A stretch of DNA of 64,000 nucleotides. Origin: Oscillospiraceae bacterium (GTDB lineage Bacteria; Bacillota; Clostridia; Oscillospirales; Oscillospiraceae). Location: the NCBI GenBank assembly GCA_015068245.1, contig SVKU01000013.1, positions 1 through 64,000 of the forward strand, written 5' to 3'. Below the pieces are notes generated by a model that saw nothing but the letters and a program-made list of their open reading frames with translations, was not told the DNA's origin and ran no database searches. Positions 51,033 to 59,580 of this stretch are shown in pieces (positions within the stretch are counted from its first letter, which is position 1; each line of letters opens with the position of its first letter). Both the position numbers and the translations under genes were made by a program.

Positions 51033-53681
51033 TTATTTCTTTATATGCTCTTCAATAAAGTTGTCTACGATGGCGAGAGCGTTGTCGAGCATGAGAACGT
51101 CCTTGCCGCCGCCCATAGCACTTTCGGGCTTACCGCCGCCGCTGCCGCCGCAGATCTTGGTAACGGCCTTGATTATATCGCCTGCACGGATGCCGGAAGC
51201 CACAGCCTGCTTGCCGCAAACGGCGTTAAAGGTTATCTTGCCGTCGGATACGGTGGAAAGTACTGCAACAACGCAATCGTCCTTATCACGCATAAGGTCG
51301 CCCATTTTGCGCAGAGAATCGCCGTCCATGTTCTGGAGAGTAGCAGTAACAACATTGAGACCTTCGACCTTCTTGGCAGCGAACAGGAACCGCTCGGCAT
51401 CGGACATAAGCAGCTTTGACTGCATCTTGTCGGCACTTTGACGCAGCTCTTTCATTTCGGTCATAAAAGCTTCTGCCTTACGGGCAAGTTCGTCGGGACT
51501 GGTCTTGAGGGTATCGGCAACCTTGCGGATATAACGTATACGCTCCTCGGACTGCTTCAAATATGCCTTGCCGGTAACTGCTTCGATACGGCGAACACCG
51601 GCGGCTACAGAAAACTCGGAAACAATGCGGAAAGGACCGGCTTTGGCGGTGTTGTCAAGGTGAGTGCCGCCGCAAAGTTCGATGGACTTGTCGCCCATTT
51701 TGACAACACGTACAATATCGCCATACTTTTCGCCAAACAAGGCCATGGCACCAAGCTGACGGGCTTCGTCAATAGGCATTTCGGCAACGGTAACTTCCAT
51801 GCCGTCGAGAATATACTCGTTTACAAGTTCGGTTACCTTTTCCAATTCTTCAGCGGTAATGGCGGAGAAGTGGGTGAAGTCAAATCTCAGATGGTCGGGT
51901 TCAACAAGGGAACCGGCCTGTTCAACATGGGTGCCAAGAACCTCACGCAGAGCTTTCTGCAGCAGGTGAGTGGTGCTGTGGGCACGCATGGTAGCCTTGC
52001 GGCGTTCAACGTCTATTTCGGCTGTCACAACAGCATCGGCGTTGAGTTCGCCTTCAAGGATCTCACCAACGTGGAGATACTTGCCATCACCGGTTTTTTG
52101 AACATTGGTGATTTCAATTCTGAGTCCGTTGGCAGAGATTATACCATGGTCGGCAACCTGACCGCCGCTTTCGGCATAGAACGGAGTTTTATCAAGAACA
52201 ACGGTAACTTCTTCGCCTGCATAAGCGGTGGCACGAAGCTCGCCTTCAACAGCGATGGCAATAACTTTTACACCTTCTTCTTTGAAAGAAGTGTAGCCGG
52301 TGAACTCGGTGGAAATGGACTTGTCAAGACCAAGGTCGGTGGAAGCCCATGCAAGGTCGCCGAGAGCGGCACGAGCTGCTCTGGCACGTTCTTTCTGCTC
52401 CTGCATCAGCTGAGCAAAACCTTCCTGATCCACGGTCATGCCTTCTTCTTCGGCGATTTCGATGGTCAGGTCGATGGGGAAACCGTAAGTGTCGTAAAGA
52501 CGGAAAGCATCAGAACCGGAAAAAACGGTTTCGCCCTTTGCCTTATGTTCCGCCATCAGGTCGGAAAGGATCTTCATACCGCCGTCGATGGTCTTGGCAA
52601 AGCTTTCTTCTTCCATGGTGATAACTCTGGTGATATAGTCCTGCTTTTCAACAAGCTCGGGGTAAGCGTTTTTGTTTTCACCGATAACGGTAGCACAGAC
52701 ATTGAACAGGAAAGGATCGTTAACGCCCAGCAGCTTGCCATGACGGGCAGCGCGACGAAGCAGACGGCGCAGAACGTAACCACGGCCTTCGTTGGAAGGC
52801 AGGATACCGTCGGCTATCATGAAGGTTGCGCTGCGGATATGGTCGGTAATAACACGCAGAGAAACGTCGGTTTTGGCACTCTGACCATAGGTGGCACCGG
52901 TGATCTCGCTGACCTTGCGGGTGATGTTCATAACGGTATCAACGTCAAACAGGGAGTTTACGCCCTGGCAAACAACAGCCAGACGTTCCAGACCCATACC
53001 GGTGTCGATATTCTTCTGAGCAAGTTCGGTGTAGTTTCCGTTGCCGTCGTTGTCAAACTGGGAGAAAACGTTGTTCCAAACTTCGATATAACGGTCACAG
53101 TCACAACCAACAGTACATCCGGGTTTGCCGCAGCCGAACTCTTCGCCGCGGTCATAGTAGACTTCGGAACAGGGACCGCAGGGACCGGAACCATGTTCCC
53201 AGAAGTTGTCTTCCTTGCCCATGCGGAAAATGCGGTCTTCGGGGATTCCGATATCGTTGTGCCAGATGTCGTGTGCTTCATCGTCATCAAGATAGATGGA
53301 GGGATACAGACGGTTGGGGTCGATGCCTACCCAATCTTCTGACGTCAGGAATTCCCAGCACCATGCAATAGCTTCCTTTTTGAAATAGTCACCAAAGGAA
53401 AAGTTGCCCAGCATTTCAAAGTATGTGCCGTGACGTGCGGTTTTGCCGATATTCTCGATGTCGCCGGTACGGATACATTTCTGACAGGTGCATACTCTCT
53501 TTCTGGGAGGCTCGAGTTCCCCGGTAAAATAGGGTTTCATGGGAGCCATGCCGGAGTTAATTATTAGCAGAGAATTATCATTCTGGGGAATAAGAGAAAA
53601 GCTGGGAAGACGCAGATGACCCTTGGATTCAAAGAAAGACAGGAACATCTCTCGCAGCTCATTTACACCAAAGTTTTTCAT
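51033..53681 (-). CDS. alaS: alanyl-tRNA synthetase
   Basis: An 882-residue class II synthetase. The aminoacylation domain starts FGVNELREMFLSFFESKGH; the editing domain has the zinc ligands HSTTHLLQ and CGGTHLDN; the C-terminal DHHA1 domain ends with a glycine-rich GGSGGGKPESAMGGG stretch. All modules are present, so charging and mischarged-Ser/Gly editing are expected. Start at 53681 follows AGGAGG; no T-box lies in the 100 bp upstream, only a good promoter. Followed by hinT. Confidence 0.97.
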   Translation of the reverse strand: MKNFGVNELREMFLSFFESKGHLRLPSFSLIPQNDNSLLIINSGMAPMKPYFTGELEPPRKRVCTCQKCIRTGDIENIGKTARHGTYFEMLGNFSFGDYFKKEAIAWCWEFLTSEDWVGIDPNRLYPSIYLDDDEAHDIWHNDIGIPEDRIFRMGKEDNFWEHGSGPCGPCSEVYYDRGEEFGCGKPGCTVGCDCDRYIEVWNNVFSQFDNDGNGNYTELAQKNIDTGMGLERLAVVCQGVNSLFDVDTVMNITRKVSEITGATYGQSAKTDVSLRVITDHIRSATFMIADGILPSNEGRGYVLRRLLRRAARHGKLLGVNDPFLFNVCATVIGENKNAYPELVEKQDYITRVITMEEESFAKTIDGGMKILSDLMAEHKAKGETVFSGSDAFRLYDTYGFPIDLTIEIAEEEGMTVDQEGFAQLMQEQKERARAARAALGDLAWASTDLGLDKSISTEFTGYTSFKEEGVKVIAIAVEGELRATAYAGEEVTVVLDKTPFYAESGGQVADHGIISANGLRIEITNVQKTGDGKYLHVGEILEGELNADAVVTAEIDVERRKATMRAHSTTHLLQKALREVLGTHVEQAGSLVEPDHLRFDFTHFSAITAEELEKVTELVNEYILDGMEVTVAEMPIDEARQLGAMALFGEKYGDIVRVVKMGDKSIELCGGTHLDNTAKAGPFRIVSEFSVAAGVRRIEAVTGKAYLKQSEERIRYIRKVADTLKTSPDELARKAEAFMTEMKELRQSADKMQSKLLMSDAERFLFAAKKVEGLNVVTATLQNMDGDSLRKMGDLMRDKDDCVVAVLSTVSDGKITFNAVCGKQAVASGIRAGDIIKAVTKICGGSGGGKPESAMGGGKDVLMLDNALAIVDNFIEEHIKK

Positions 53682-53728
53682 TATGGTTATTTCCTCCTGA
53701 GTGTAAGTAATCAATTCAATTAAAAGTT

Positions 53729-53757
53729 ATTTTACAAATAATGAGTTCGCCTGTCAA
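53729..53757 (-). promoter_or_regulatory. promoter of alaS
   Basis: Minus strand TTGACA (53757-53752), 17 bp, TAAAAT (53734-53729). Confidence 0.7.
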
Positions 53758-53781
53758 TAAAAGTCAGAAAATATACAGATC

Positions 53782-54996
53782 TTATTTGTCTGACTGACGG
53801 CGAAGTATGGAAAGGGGAGGACACTGAAACGGAAGTTTCGTGTGAATCTCCATCTCCGGGTGAGGACAGTAATCTATATCCTCGCCGGCAGCGTTTTTCA
53901 TATCACCGACAGTGAAAGCAACAGGGGCACCTGACGGGGTCAGCAGCTCCAGCGTATCGCCTTTCCAGAACCGATTGCGCTGAGTTAAAACGGCAGTGCC
54001 GTCTTCATCGCATTTATCAACGTAAGCCACAACGTCCCAGTTTCGAATGTATTTTGAATCTTCATAATACTGCATACGGCCGTTGTCGCCGTAATAGAAT
54101 CCGGTTGAATAGTTTCTGTGGCTGACTTTGTTGACCTCATCGACCCAGACAGGACTGATAGGTTTGCCGTCAAACACTTCATCAATGGCATGACGGTATG
54201 CATTGGTCACCACTGCAGCATAGTATGCGGATTTCATGCGCCCTTCAATTTTGAAGCTTGAGATACCTGCATCATAAAGCTCGTGGATATGCTCTATCAT
54301 GCACATATCCCTTGAATTCATGATGTGAGTTCCACCGTCTTCAAATATTTCATAATACTCTCCAGGACGCTTTTCTTCCATGAGATAGTATTTCCATCTG
54401 CATGGTTGAGCGCACTGACCTCGGTTGGCATCACGTCCGGTCATATAGTTGGAAAGCAGGCACCGACCGGAAAAGGAAACACACATGGCTCCATGGACAA
54501 AGGCTTCGATTTCAAGCTCTTTCGGTGAGCGTTCACGAAGCACACGAATCTCGTCAAGACTCAGTTCTCTTGCCAGCACCACACGGCTTGCACCCATGTC
54601 ATACCAGGCAGAGGCGTTATCGTAGTTTGTGATACCTGTCTGAGTGCTGACGTGGAGCTTTACGTTTCGGGCATATTTTTTCGCTGCCATAAACACGCCC
54701 AGATCGGCAACTATAAGACTGTCGGCACCGGCGTCATCCAGCATTTCCAGATACGCCGGCAGCTTGTCTACTTCATCGTTTCTGGGAAGGGTATTGCAGG
54801 TGACATATACCTTTACGCCTTTTTCGTGGCAGTAACTGATAGCTTTTTTGATATTTTCGTCGTCGAAATTGCCGGCGGAAGCTCTCATGCCAAAGATTTG
54901 CCCCGCCAGATAAACGGAATCTGCGCCGTAGTTGACGGCCATCTTGAGCCGCTCCCAGTCACCTGCGGGAGCAAGAAGTTCGGGTTTATTCAGCAT
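53782..54996 (-). CDS. U32 family peptidase-like protein (tRNA hydroxylation protein TrhP type)
   Basis: A 404-residue protein of the U32 family. ELLAPAGDWERLKMAV at the N-terminus and EAFVHGAMCVSFSGRC (the U32 signature, with conserved Cys) around residue 165 are diagnostic; further cysteines (GQCAQPCRW) suggest an Fe-S centre. Relatives (TrhP/YegQ, YrrO, RlhA) carry out prephenate-dependent hydroxylation of tRNA uridine 34 or 23S rRNA rather than proteolysis. Firmicutes often place yrrN/yrrO near mltG, as here, which favours the tRNA role. Overlaps mltG by 11 bp. Confidence 0.85.
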   Translation of the reverse strand: MLNKPELLAPAGDWERLKMAVNYGADSVYLAGQIFGMRASAGNFDDENIKKAISYCHEKGVKVYVTCNTLPRNDEVDKLPAYLEMLDDAGADSLIVADLGVFMAAKKYARNVKLHVSTQTGITNYDNASAWYDMGASRVVLARELSLDEIRVLRERSPKELEIEAFVHGAMCVSFSGRCLLSNYMTGRDANRGQCAQPCRWKYYLMEEKRPGEYYEIFEDGGTHIMNSRDMCMIEHIHELYDAGISSFKIEGRMKSAYYAAVVTNAYRHAIDEVFDGKPISPVWVDEVNKVSHRNYSTGFYYGDNGRMQYYEDSKYIRNWDVVAYVDKCDEDGTAVLTQRNRFWKGDTLELLTPSGAPVAFTVGDMKNAAGEDIDYCPHPEMEIHTKLPFQCPPLSILRRQSDK

Positions 54997-56452
54997 TTTC
55001 GGCCTCCTGTTCAAGCCCCAGCAGGAAATCGGTGTGCTCTTCAGAAGTTCTTGAGAAGTAGTGGGAACCGTTAGTATCCAGAGCGTAGAAATAATAGTCC
55101 GTATCATCGGGATACAAAGCGGCTCTGATGGAAGCAAGGCCGGGATTTGCAATTGGACCTATGGGCAGCCCGGTATTCTTGTAGGTGTTGTACGGACTGT
55201 CTATGCTGAGATCATCGTAGGTCAGAACTTCCTTGCGTTCAGCCAGAACATACTGGATAGTGGCGTCAATTTTCAGTGTGGGATAAAGCTTGCTGATAAG
55301 ACGGTTGTGGATAACCGAGGATATCTTACTGCGCTCTGAATTGTTGGCGGCTTCTTTTTCAATGAGAGAAGCTATGATAATAACATCGTGCATATCCAGC
55401 ATATGCTCGTCAACATAGGCGGCAAGCTCGTCTTCCGGGTAATGCCCTTCGTAGGTTTCCATTATCTTGTCTTCAACATATTTGTTCAACTCGTCTATTC
55501 TTGCTGAAAGATCCTCGTCAAATTTCCGATTGAAGTTGGCAAGGAACTTGTTGATAACAGATTCGGGATCTTCATCAACATAGAAGTCATAAGTGTCGGG
55601 GAAGAGGTAGCCTTCAAGACGGTTGTAAACGCCAAGGTCAAGGTTGTCCAGGAAATAGTAGTCAAAGTCGTAGTTGGCTGCAGTCTGAGAAAGCTCAGAA
55701 ACGGTAGCTACGCCGTTTTCTTCCAGCAGTTCAAATATCTGCTGCTGCTCAAAGCCTTCCGGTATGACAACGGTTACGACCTCACGACCGGCATCGTAAT
55801 TGACCATACCCAATACGATGGCTCGATAGTCGTATACTTTATTCAGTTCGAAGGTTCCTGTTTCGATTTTCTCGTCAGCGTTGGAAAACCAACCGTAAAG
55901 CCTGAACAGCCATGGGTACTTGATTACGCCCTGCTCTTTAAGCCTGCGTGAAACAGTACCAATACTATCGAGGTCAGTAACGGTAAAGGAAACAACTTCG
56001 TCCTCACCTGTGAGGGCAAGTACATCATCTGCTGCTGCCCAGACGAACACGGCAAGTACGATAGATGCCGCCACGACGCATACAACGTAGAGCAATGCAC
56101 GAATGGAAGATGGAACGGATTTGCGCTGCCGTTTTGGTACATGGTCCTCACCGTCGTCGGAGAAAGTATCCGAATCGTCATCATAATAACCTGTTACAAA
56201 TCCGATCTCGTCTTCATCGGCGTATTTCACATTGAAGTTGTTCTTGTTTGAAGAAAAACTGGATTTATCAAATATTTTAAGATCGCTGTCCTCCTGGTCA
56301 GAGGGGAAAGACTTCTCATCCGGGACGGCTGACGGTTCCGGCTCGTAAGGGGGATCCTTCTCAGCAGGGGAAGATTCTTCTTTCAATTCTGCGTAAAGAT
56401 CCTCGCCAAGGAGTTCCCGGAGAAAATCATTGCTGTTATCGGGGTTAGACAT
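54986..56452 (-). CDS. mltG: endolytic peptidoglycan transglycosylase MltG
   Basis: A 488-residue bitopic enzyme that cleaves nascent glycan strands. About 110 N-terminal residues are acidic, low complexity and cytoplasmic; one TM helix follows (SIRALLYVVCVVAASIVLAVFV, about residues 114-136), then the YceG domain. The catalytic Glu lies in IASLIEKEAANNSERSKISSV, and the SPYNTYKNTGLPIGPIANPG block is strongly conserved. The long acidic cytoplasmic tail is larger than in Bacillus YrrL. Start at 56452 follows GGAGG. Part of the wecG-DJ1-ygfA-mltG-U32 operon. Confidence 0.93.
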   Translation of the reverse strand: MSNPDNSNDFLRELLGEDLYAELKEESSPAEKDPPYEPEPSAVPDEKSFPSDQEDSDLKIFDKSSFSSNKNNFNVKYADEDEIGFVTGYYDDDSDTFSDDGEDHVPKRQRKSVPSSIRALLYVVCVVAASIVLAVFVWAAADDVLALTGEDEVVSFTVTDLDSIGTVSRRLKEQGVIKYPWLFRLYGWFSNADEKIETGTFELNKVYDYRAIVLGMVNYDAGREVVTVVIPEGFEQQQIFELLEENGVATVSELSQTAANYDFDYYFLDNLDLGVYNRLEGYLFPDTYDFYVDEDPESVINKFLANFNRKFDEDLSARIDELNKYVEDKIMETYEGHYPEDELAAYVDEHMLDMHDVIIIASLIEKEAANNSERSKISSVIHNRLISKLYPTLKIDATIQYVLAERKEVLTYDDLSIDSPYNTYKNTGLPIGPIANPGLASIRAALYPDDTDYYFYALDTNGSHYFSRTSEEHTDFLLGLEQEAENAE

Positions 56453-56465
56453 ATTGTCCTCCAAA

Positions 56466-57014
56466 TTATCTGTTGCACCGTATAAATCTGCTTTCGGTGG
56501 CGATATACTCAACCGGCAGATCGTATTCATCACGGGGAACATTGTTGCAAAGCCTGCTTTCAAAGCAGAGACCAATGGTCTGACCGTTGAAGTTTGAAAG
56601 ATACCTGTCGTAATAACCGGCACCGTGACCCATGCGGAAACCCAAAAGGTCAAAAGAAAGCCCGGGTACCAGAATCAGGTCGATTTCATCTGCAGGTACT
56701 ATGGGAAAATCAGCTGACGGCTCCGGTATGCCATACCTGCTTTCTACCAATCCGTCCAAAGAAGTAACCAGTCTGGCGTCCATAATACCGCCGGCATATG
56801 TCATGGGCAGACACAGGCGTTTTCCGTCCCGGAGAATGCGGTTGAGAAGCGGCACGGTGTCCGGTTCGGAGCCAACGCCGTAGAAAGCCATTATGGTGGA
56901 GGCGTTTCGGTATTGCTCGGAATCCAGAATAAAACCGGTCATAGACAGACTGCCTTCGGGACGAAGGTTGCCCAGAGCACGAATGCTCAGACGAAACTCT
57001 TTTTTGGTGAGCAT
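56466..57014 (-). CDS. 5-formyltetrahydrofolate cyclo-ligase
   Basis: A 182-residue enzyme (YgfA/MTHFS family) converting 5-formyl-THF to 5,10-methenyl-THF with ATP. Seen are MAFYGVGSEPDTVPL near residue 40, LCLPMTY, and the ATP-binding LLGFRMGHGAGYYDRYLSN near the C-terminus. It sits 13 bp upstream of mltG and 1 bp after the DJ-1 gene, in the five-gene minus-strand operon. Confidence 0.92.
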   Translation of the reverse strand: MLTKKEFRLSIRALGNLRPEGSLSMTGFILDSEQYRNASTIMAFYGVGSEPDTVPLLNRILRDGKRLCLPMTYAGGIMDARLVTSLDGLVESRYGIPEPSADFPIVPADEIDLILVPGLSFDLLGFRMGHGAGYYDRYLSNFNGQTIGLCFESRLCNNVPRDEYDLPVEYIATESRFIRCNR

Positions 57015-57015
57015 A

Positions 57016-57555
57016 TCAATAAACCATGAAATGCATAATGGTCTTTTTCATCGAAGAGTCTATAAGAGTTTCAACAATTGCAAGACCAAAATCAACGGCT
57101 GCTGCAGGTGCCTGACCGGTGATAAACTTGCCATCTACCACAAATCTGGCATCTTTCTGCATAACGGCACCGCCCATATCGCTTTCCATTCCGGGATAGC
57201 AGGTGGCTTTAACACCGTCGAGCCAGCCACGTTTGCCCAGAATTGTGGGGGCTGCGCAGATAGCGGCAATGTACTTATCGTTGTCGATGGCATATCTGAC
57301 AGCTGCCATGGCAGCAGGGGAGGCCTCAACATTGTTGACACCGTCCAGACCGCCGGGAATGATAACCATATCCATGTTTTCGAGGTCCATCTGATCCACT
57401 GTGATGTCTGCCTGAATGTTGATGCCGTGGGCGCCCTCAACAACAAGACCGCCAACACCAACATACTGAGCTTCCATTTTTGCACGGCGGAGAATATCCA
57501 TGGGGGCAACAGCTTCTATTTCCTCAAAACCTTTTCCCAAAAGTAAATATATCAT
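57016..57555 (-). CDS. DJ-1/PfpI family protein
   Basis: A 179-residue flavodoxin-fold protein. The nucleophile elbow AAICAAPTILG carries the conserved Cys (about residue 100), and the acidic residue at FEEIEAVAPMDILRRA fits the DJ-1 (YajL/ThiJ) subgroup, reported as redox-sensing chaperones or deglycases. It is between a WecG/TagA glycosyltransferase and the cyclo-ligase in one operon, with no obvious functional tie to either. Confidence 0.9.
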   Translation of the reverse strand: MIYLLLGKGFEEIEAVAPMDILRRAKMEAQYVGVGGLVVEGAHGINIQADITVDQMDLENMDMVIIPGGLDGVNNVEASPAAMAAVRYAIDNDKYIAAICAAPTILGKRGWLDGVKATCYPGMESDMGGAVMQKDARFVVDGKFITGQAPAAAVDFGLAIVETLIDSSMKKTIMHFMVY

Positions 57556-57558
57556 TTT

Positions 57559-58284
57559 TCATTTCCTTTCTATGAATGAAGCCATAACGGCTTTCCACAA
57601 AAACTTGGGCAGTCTGAGCATACGTTTGAACCGCCACGGCTCTTTTATAAGGCGGTAAAACCATTCGAGACCAAGTTTTATAAATATGTCCGGAGCGCGT
57701 TTGACAGTGCCTGCATAACCGTCCAGTGAGCCGCCCAGACCGATCATCAGCTTTGCGCCTGTTTCGTGCAAATGATCCCTGATCCACAGCTCCTGTTTTG
57801 GAGCACCGAGGCACACAAACACACAGTCTGCACCGCTTTGGAGTATATCTTCAATTATAGGCTTGTCGTCGGTAAAATATCCGTCGTGGCAGCCGCAGAT
57901 AATAAGGTCCGGCATCTCGGCTGTGAGCTTTTCTGCAGCAGCTTCTGCAATCCCGGGCTTGCTTCCGAAGAGGTAAAGTCTCTTGCCGGAGTCTGCCATG
58001 CGTTTCATAAGAGCTTTGGCAAAGTCTATGCCCGCAACCTTTTGCTTCAGTGGTCTGCCCAATATCCGGGAAGCGTAAATTACGCCAATACCGTCCGGCA
58101 GGACAAGACCGGCTTTGTTAAGAATGCTGGCATAATCGCTGTTGGAAAGAGAATCATATACTATTTCTGAATTCGGAGTGACCACATAGCTCGGAAAATC
58201 TGAACAGAGAAGTTCAAATCCTCTATCCACAGCTTCGTCAAAGGTTACGTTGTCAAACCCTATGCCAAGAATATCAACACGCAT
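57559..58284 (-). CDS. WecG/TagA/CpsF family glycosyltransferase
   Basis: A 241-residue GT26 enzyme. VDILGIGFDNVTFDEAVD at the N-terminus, TPNSEIVYDSL and LPDGIGVIYASRILG, then KRLYLFGSKPGIAEAAAE and ADCVFVCLGAPKQELWI are all family hallmarks. TagA adds ManNAc to lipid-linked GlcNAc for wall teichoic acid; WecG transfers ManNAcA. The UDP-ManNAc-type dehydrogenase at 45039-46238 would fit a ManNAcA-containing polymer. Start 58284 (GAGG 7 nt upstream) preferred over 58290. First gene of the five-gene operon. Confidence 0.92.
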   Translation of the reverse strand: MRVDILGIGFDNVTFDEAVDRGFELLCSDFPSYVVTPNSEIVYDSLSNSDYASILNKAGLVLPDGIGVIYASRILGRPLKQKVAGIDFAKALMKRMADSGKRLYLFGSKPGIAEAAAEKLTAEMPDLIICGCHDGYFTDDKPIIEDILQSGADCVFVCLGAPKQELWIRDHLHETGAKLMIGLGGSLDGYAGTVKRAPDIFIKLGLEWFYRLIKEPWRFKRMLRLPKFLWKAVMASFIERK

Positions 58285-58316
58285 CAACATACCTCATTAA
58301 ATAAACATTTCCCACT

Positions 58317-58345
58317 ATTTTACCATAAAATATAGTATTTGTCTA
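58317..58345 (-). promoter_or_regulatory. promoter of the wecG-mltG operon
   Basis: Minus strand TAGACA (58345-58340), 17 bp, TAAAAT (58322-58317). Confidence 0.6.
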
Positions 58346-58400
58346 CATTTGATAGGAGCTGCGCACCTGCGAAATTCAATAAACCGTGGCGAAGTGACGC

Positions 58401-58427
58401 ACCTAAAAACACTGGCGGCATAGTATG
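58401..58427 (+). promoter_or_regulatory. possible sigma-K-like promoter of the Cys-rich protein gene
   Basis: AC (58401-58402), 16 bp, CATAGTATG (58419-58427), one base from the Bacillus sigma-K pattern AC-N16/17-CATANNNTA. No convincing sigma-A promoter is visible before the gene. Suggestive only. Confidence 0.3.
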
Positions 58428-58493
58428 GAAAAGGTAAGGTTTACGTCTTGTAACGGAACCAAAACCCAAAACATAATCAGGAGGTTATACTAT

Positions 58494-59435
58494 ATGGCCG
58501 ATAAGGTTTGTGCAGGTCCGGTCAATACCGGTTTTGCCGGCTCTGCTGATGCCATCAAAGAAGCGGTCTGCATACACACCAAAAAGATCATGGATGCTTG
58601 CAGAGACAAGGATTGTATCGAAGATCTGAGAGTTTATTTTACCAACGAATGTCAGGAACTTATCAATTCAGCCACGGGTATCAGAGCAAGAAGCGCAGAA
58701 CTGCTGTATGTTTACATAGACGTAGAGTCAGTTCCTTTCAACAGGGGATTTTACTCCGTAGACGTTCAGTTCTTCTATCGCATAACTGTGGAGGCATTTG
58801 TAGGCAGTACCCGTCCTGTGACTGTCTGCGGTCTGGCAACCTTTACTAAGAGGGTTTTGCTGTTCGGCAGTGAAGGTTCTGCAAAGATATTCTCCAGCAA
58901 AACCTCTCTGGGTGAAATGGATTGCCAGAAGATGATGAAAACCAACATGCCCGTAGCTTTTGTGGAGGCATTGGATCCCGTTTTGCTGGAAGTAAAGCTG
59001 GTTGATGTCTGCGGTACCAACGACAATAACAACTGCTGCAATAACTGCTGCAATTGCTGCAACTGTTGCTGCTGCTGCAACAACTGTACAGACAGCGATT
59101 TGGGAGAACTTCCTTCCTGCGTTTGCGGCTGCTTTGAAGATACCCTTGTAAGCAACTGCGAAGGCAAGCGAGTGCTGGTTACACTGGGACAGTTCAGCAT
59201 CATTCGTCTGGAAAGAGATACCCAGCTGCTTATTCCCAGTTATGATTACTGTATCCCCAACAAGGATTGTACTGCTATCAGCGGTGCAGAAGCAGGAACG
59301 GCCTGTGAGATTTTCGACAGTATTTGCTTCCCGACTGCTGAATTTTTCCCGCCCTCTGAGTGCGAAATAAATGACTGCACCAACGGAACAGTGGCAGGTG
59401 TTACGGGCAGAACGTCCTGTGGCTGCTGCGGATAA
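58494..59435 (+). CDS. cysteine-rich conserved protein, possible spore-coat component
   Basis: A 313-residue protein without signal peptide or TM helix. The N-terminal half (from VCAGPVNTGF, with HTKKIMDACRDKDCIEDLRVYF) is globular and strand-rich; residues about 181-198 are almost all Cys and Asn in CC/CNN repeats, followed by CVCGCF and a CGCCG terminus. About 40 cysteines in total would allow extensive disulfide or metal crosslinking. I recall similar proteins in many Clostridia but no defined function; a coat or exosporium role is inferred from Cys content and a sigma-K-like promoter. GGAGG ribosome-binding site sets the start. Confidence 0.65.
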   Translation: MADKVCAGPVNTGFAGSADAIKEAVCIHTKKIMDACRDKDCIEDLRVYFTNECQELINSATGIRARSAELLYVYIDVESVPFNRGFYSVDVQFFYRITVEAFVGSTRPVTVCGLATFTKRVLLFGSEGSAKIFSSKTSLGEMDCQKMMKTNMPVAFVEALDPVLLEVKLVDVCGTNDNNNCCNNCCNCCNCCCCCNNCTDSDLGELPSCVCGCFEDTLVSNCEGKRVLVTLGQFSIIRLERDTQLLIPSYDYCIPNKDCTAISGAEAGTACEIFDSICFPTAEFFPPSECEINDCTNGTVAGVTGRTSCGCCG

Positions 59436-59455
59436 ATTAGATTACCGATAACATA

Positions 59456-59494
59456 AAAACAGCGCAGTCGGAACAACGACTGCGCTGTTTTTGT
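59456..59494 (+). terminator. terminator after the Cys-rich protein gene
   Basis: A 15 bp perfect stem, AAAACAGCGCAGTCG (59456-59470) with its complement at 59477-59491, loop GAACAA, T-run on the plus strand. Confidence 0.8.
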
Positions 59495-59507
59495 TACAGT
59501 TCAATGA

Positions 59508-59578
59508 TTTGGCTATCTCAGTCTCCCTCTGAAGAAGGAGATGGAACGGCAAAGCCATGACGGAGTGAGAGAAATAAC
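59508..59578. repeat. degenerate dispersed-repeat remnant
   Basis: The stretch TTGGCTATCTCAGTCTCC, CTCTGAAGAAGGAG, GGCAAAGCCATGACGGAGTGAG resembles a class of imperfect palindromes (CTCCCTCTGAAGAGGGAG type) that I associate with Clostridia intergenic regions. It lies between two convergent genes, after the terminator, and encodes nothing visible. Confidence 0.35.
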
Positions 59579-59580
59579 GC

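Noticed and set aside
51438..53342. Very long open frame opposite alaS
   Set aside because: It is the antisense shadow of a complete alanyl-tRNA synthetase gene; the translation has no recognisable domain and no ribosome-binding site.
53682..53781. Possible T-box leader before alaS
   Set aside because: Only 100 bp are available, with a promoter in the middle and no T-box sequence or terminator stem.
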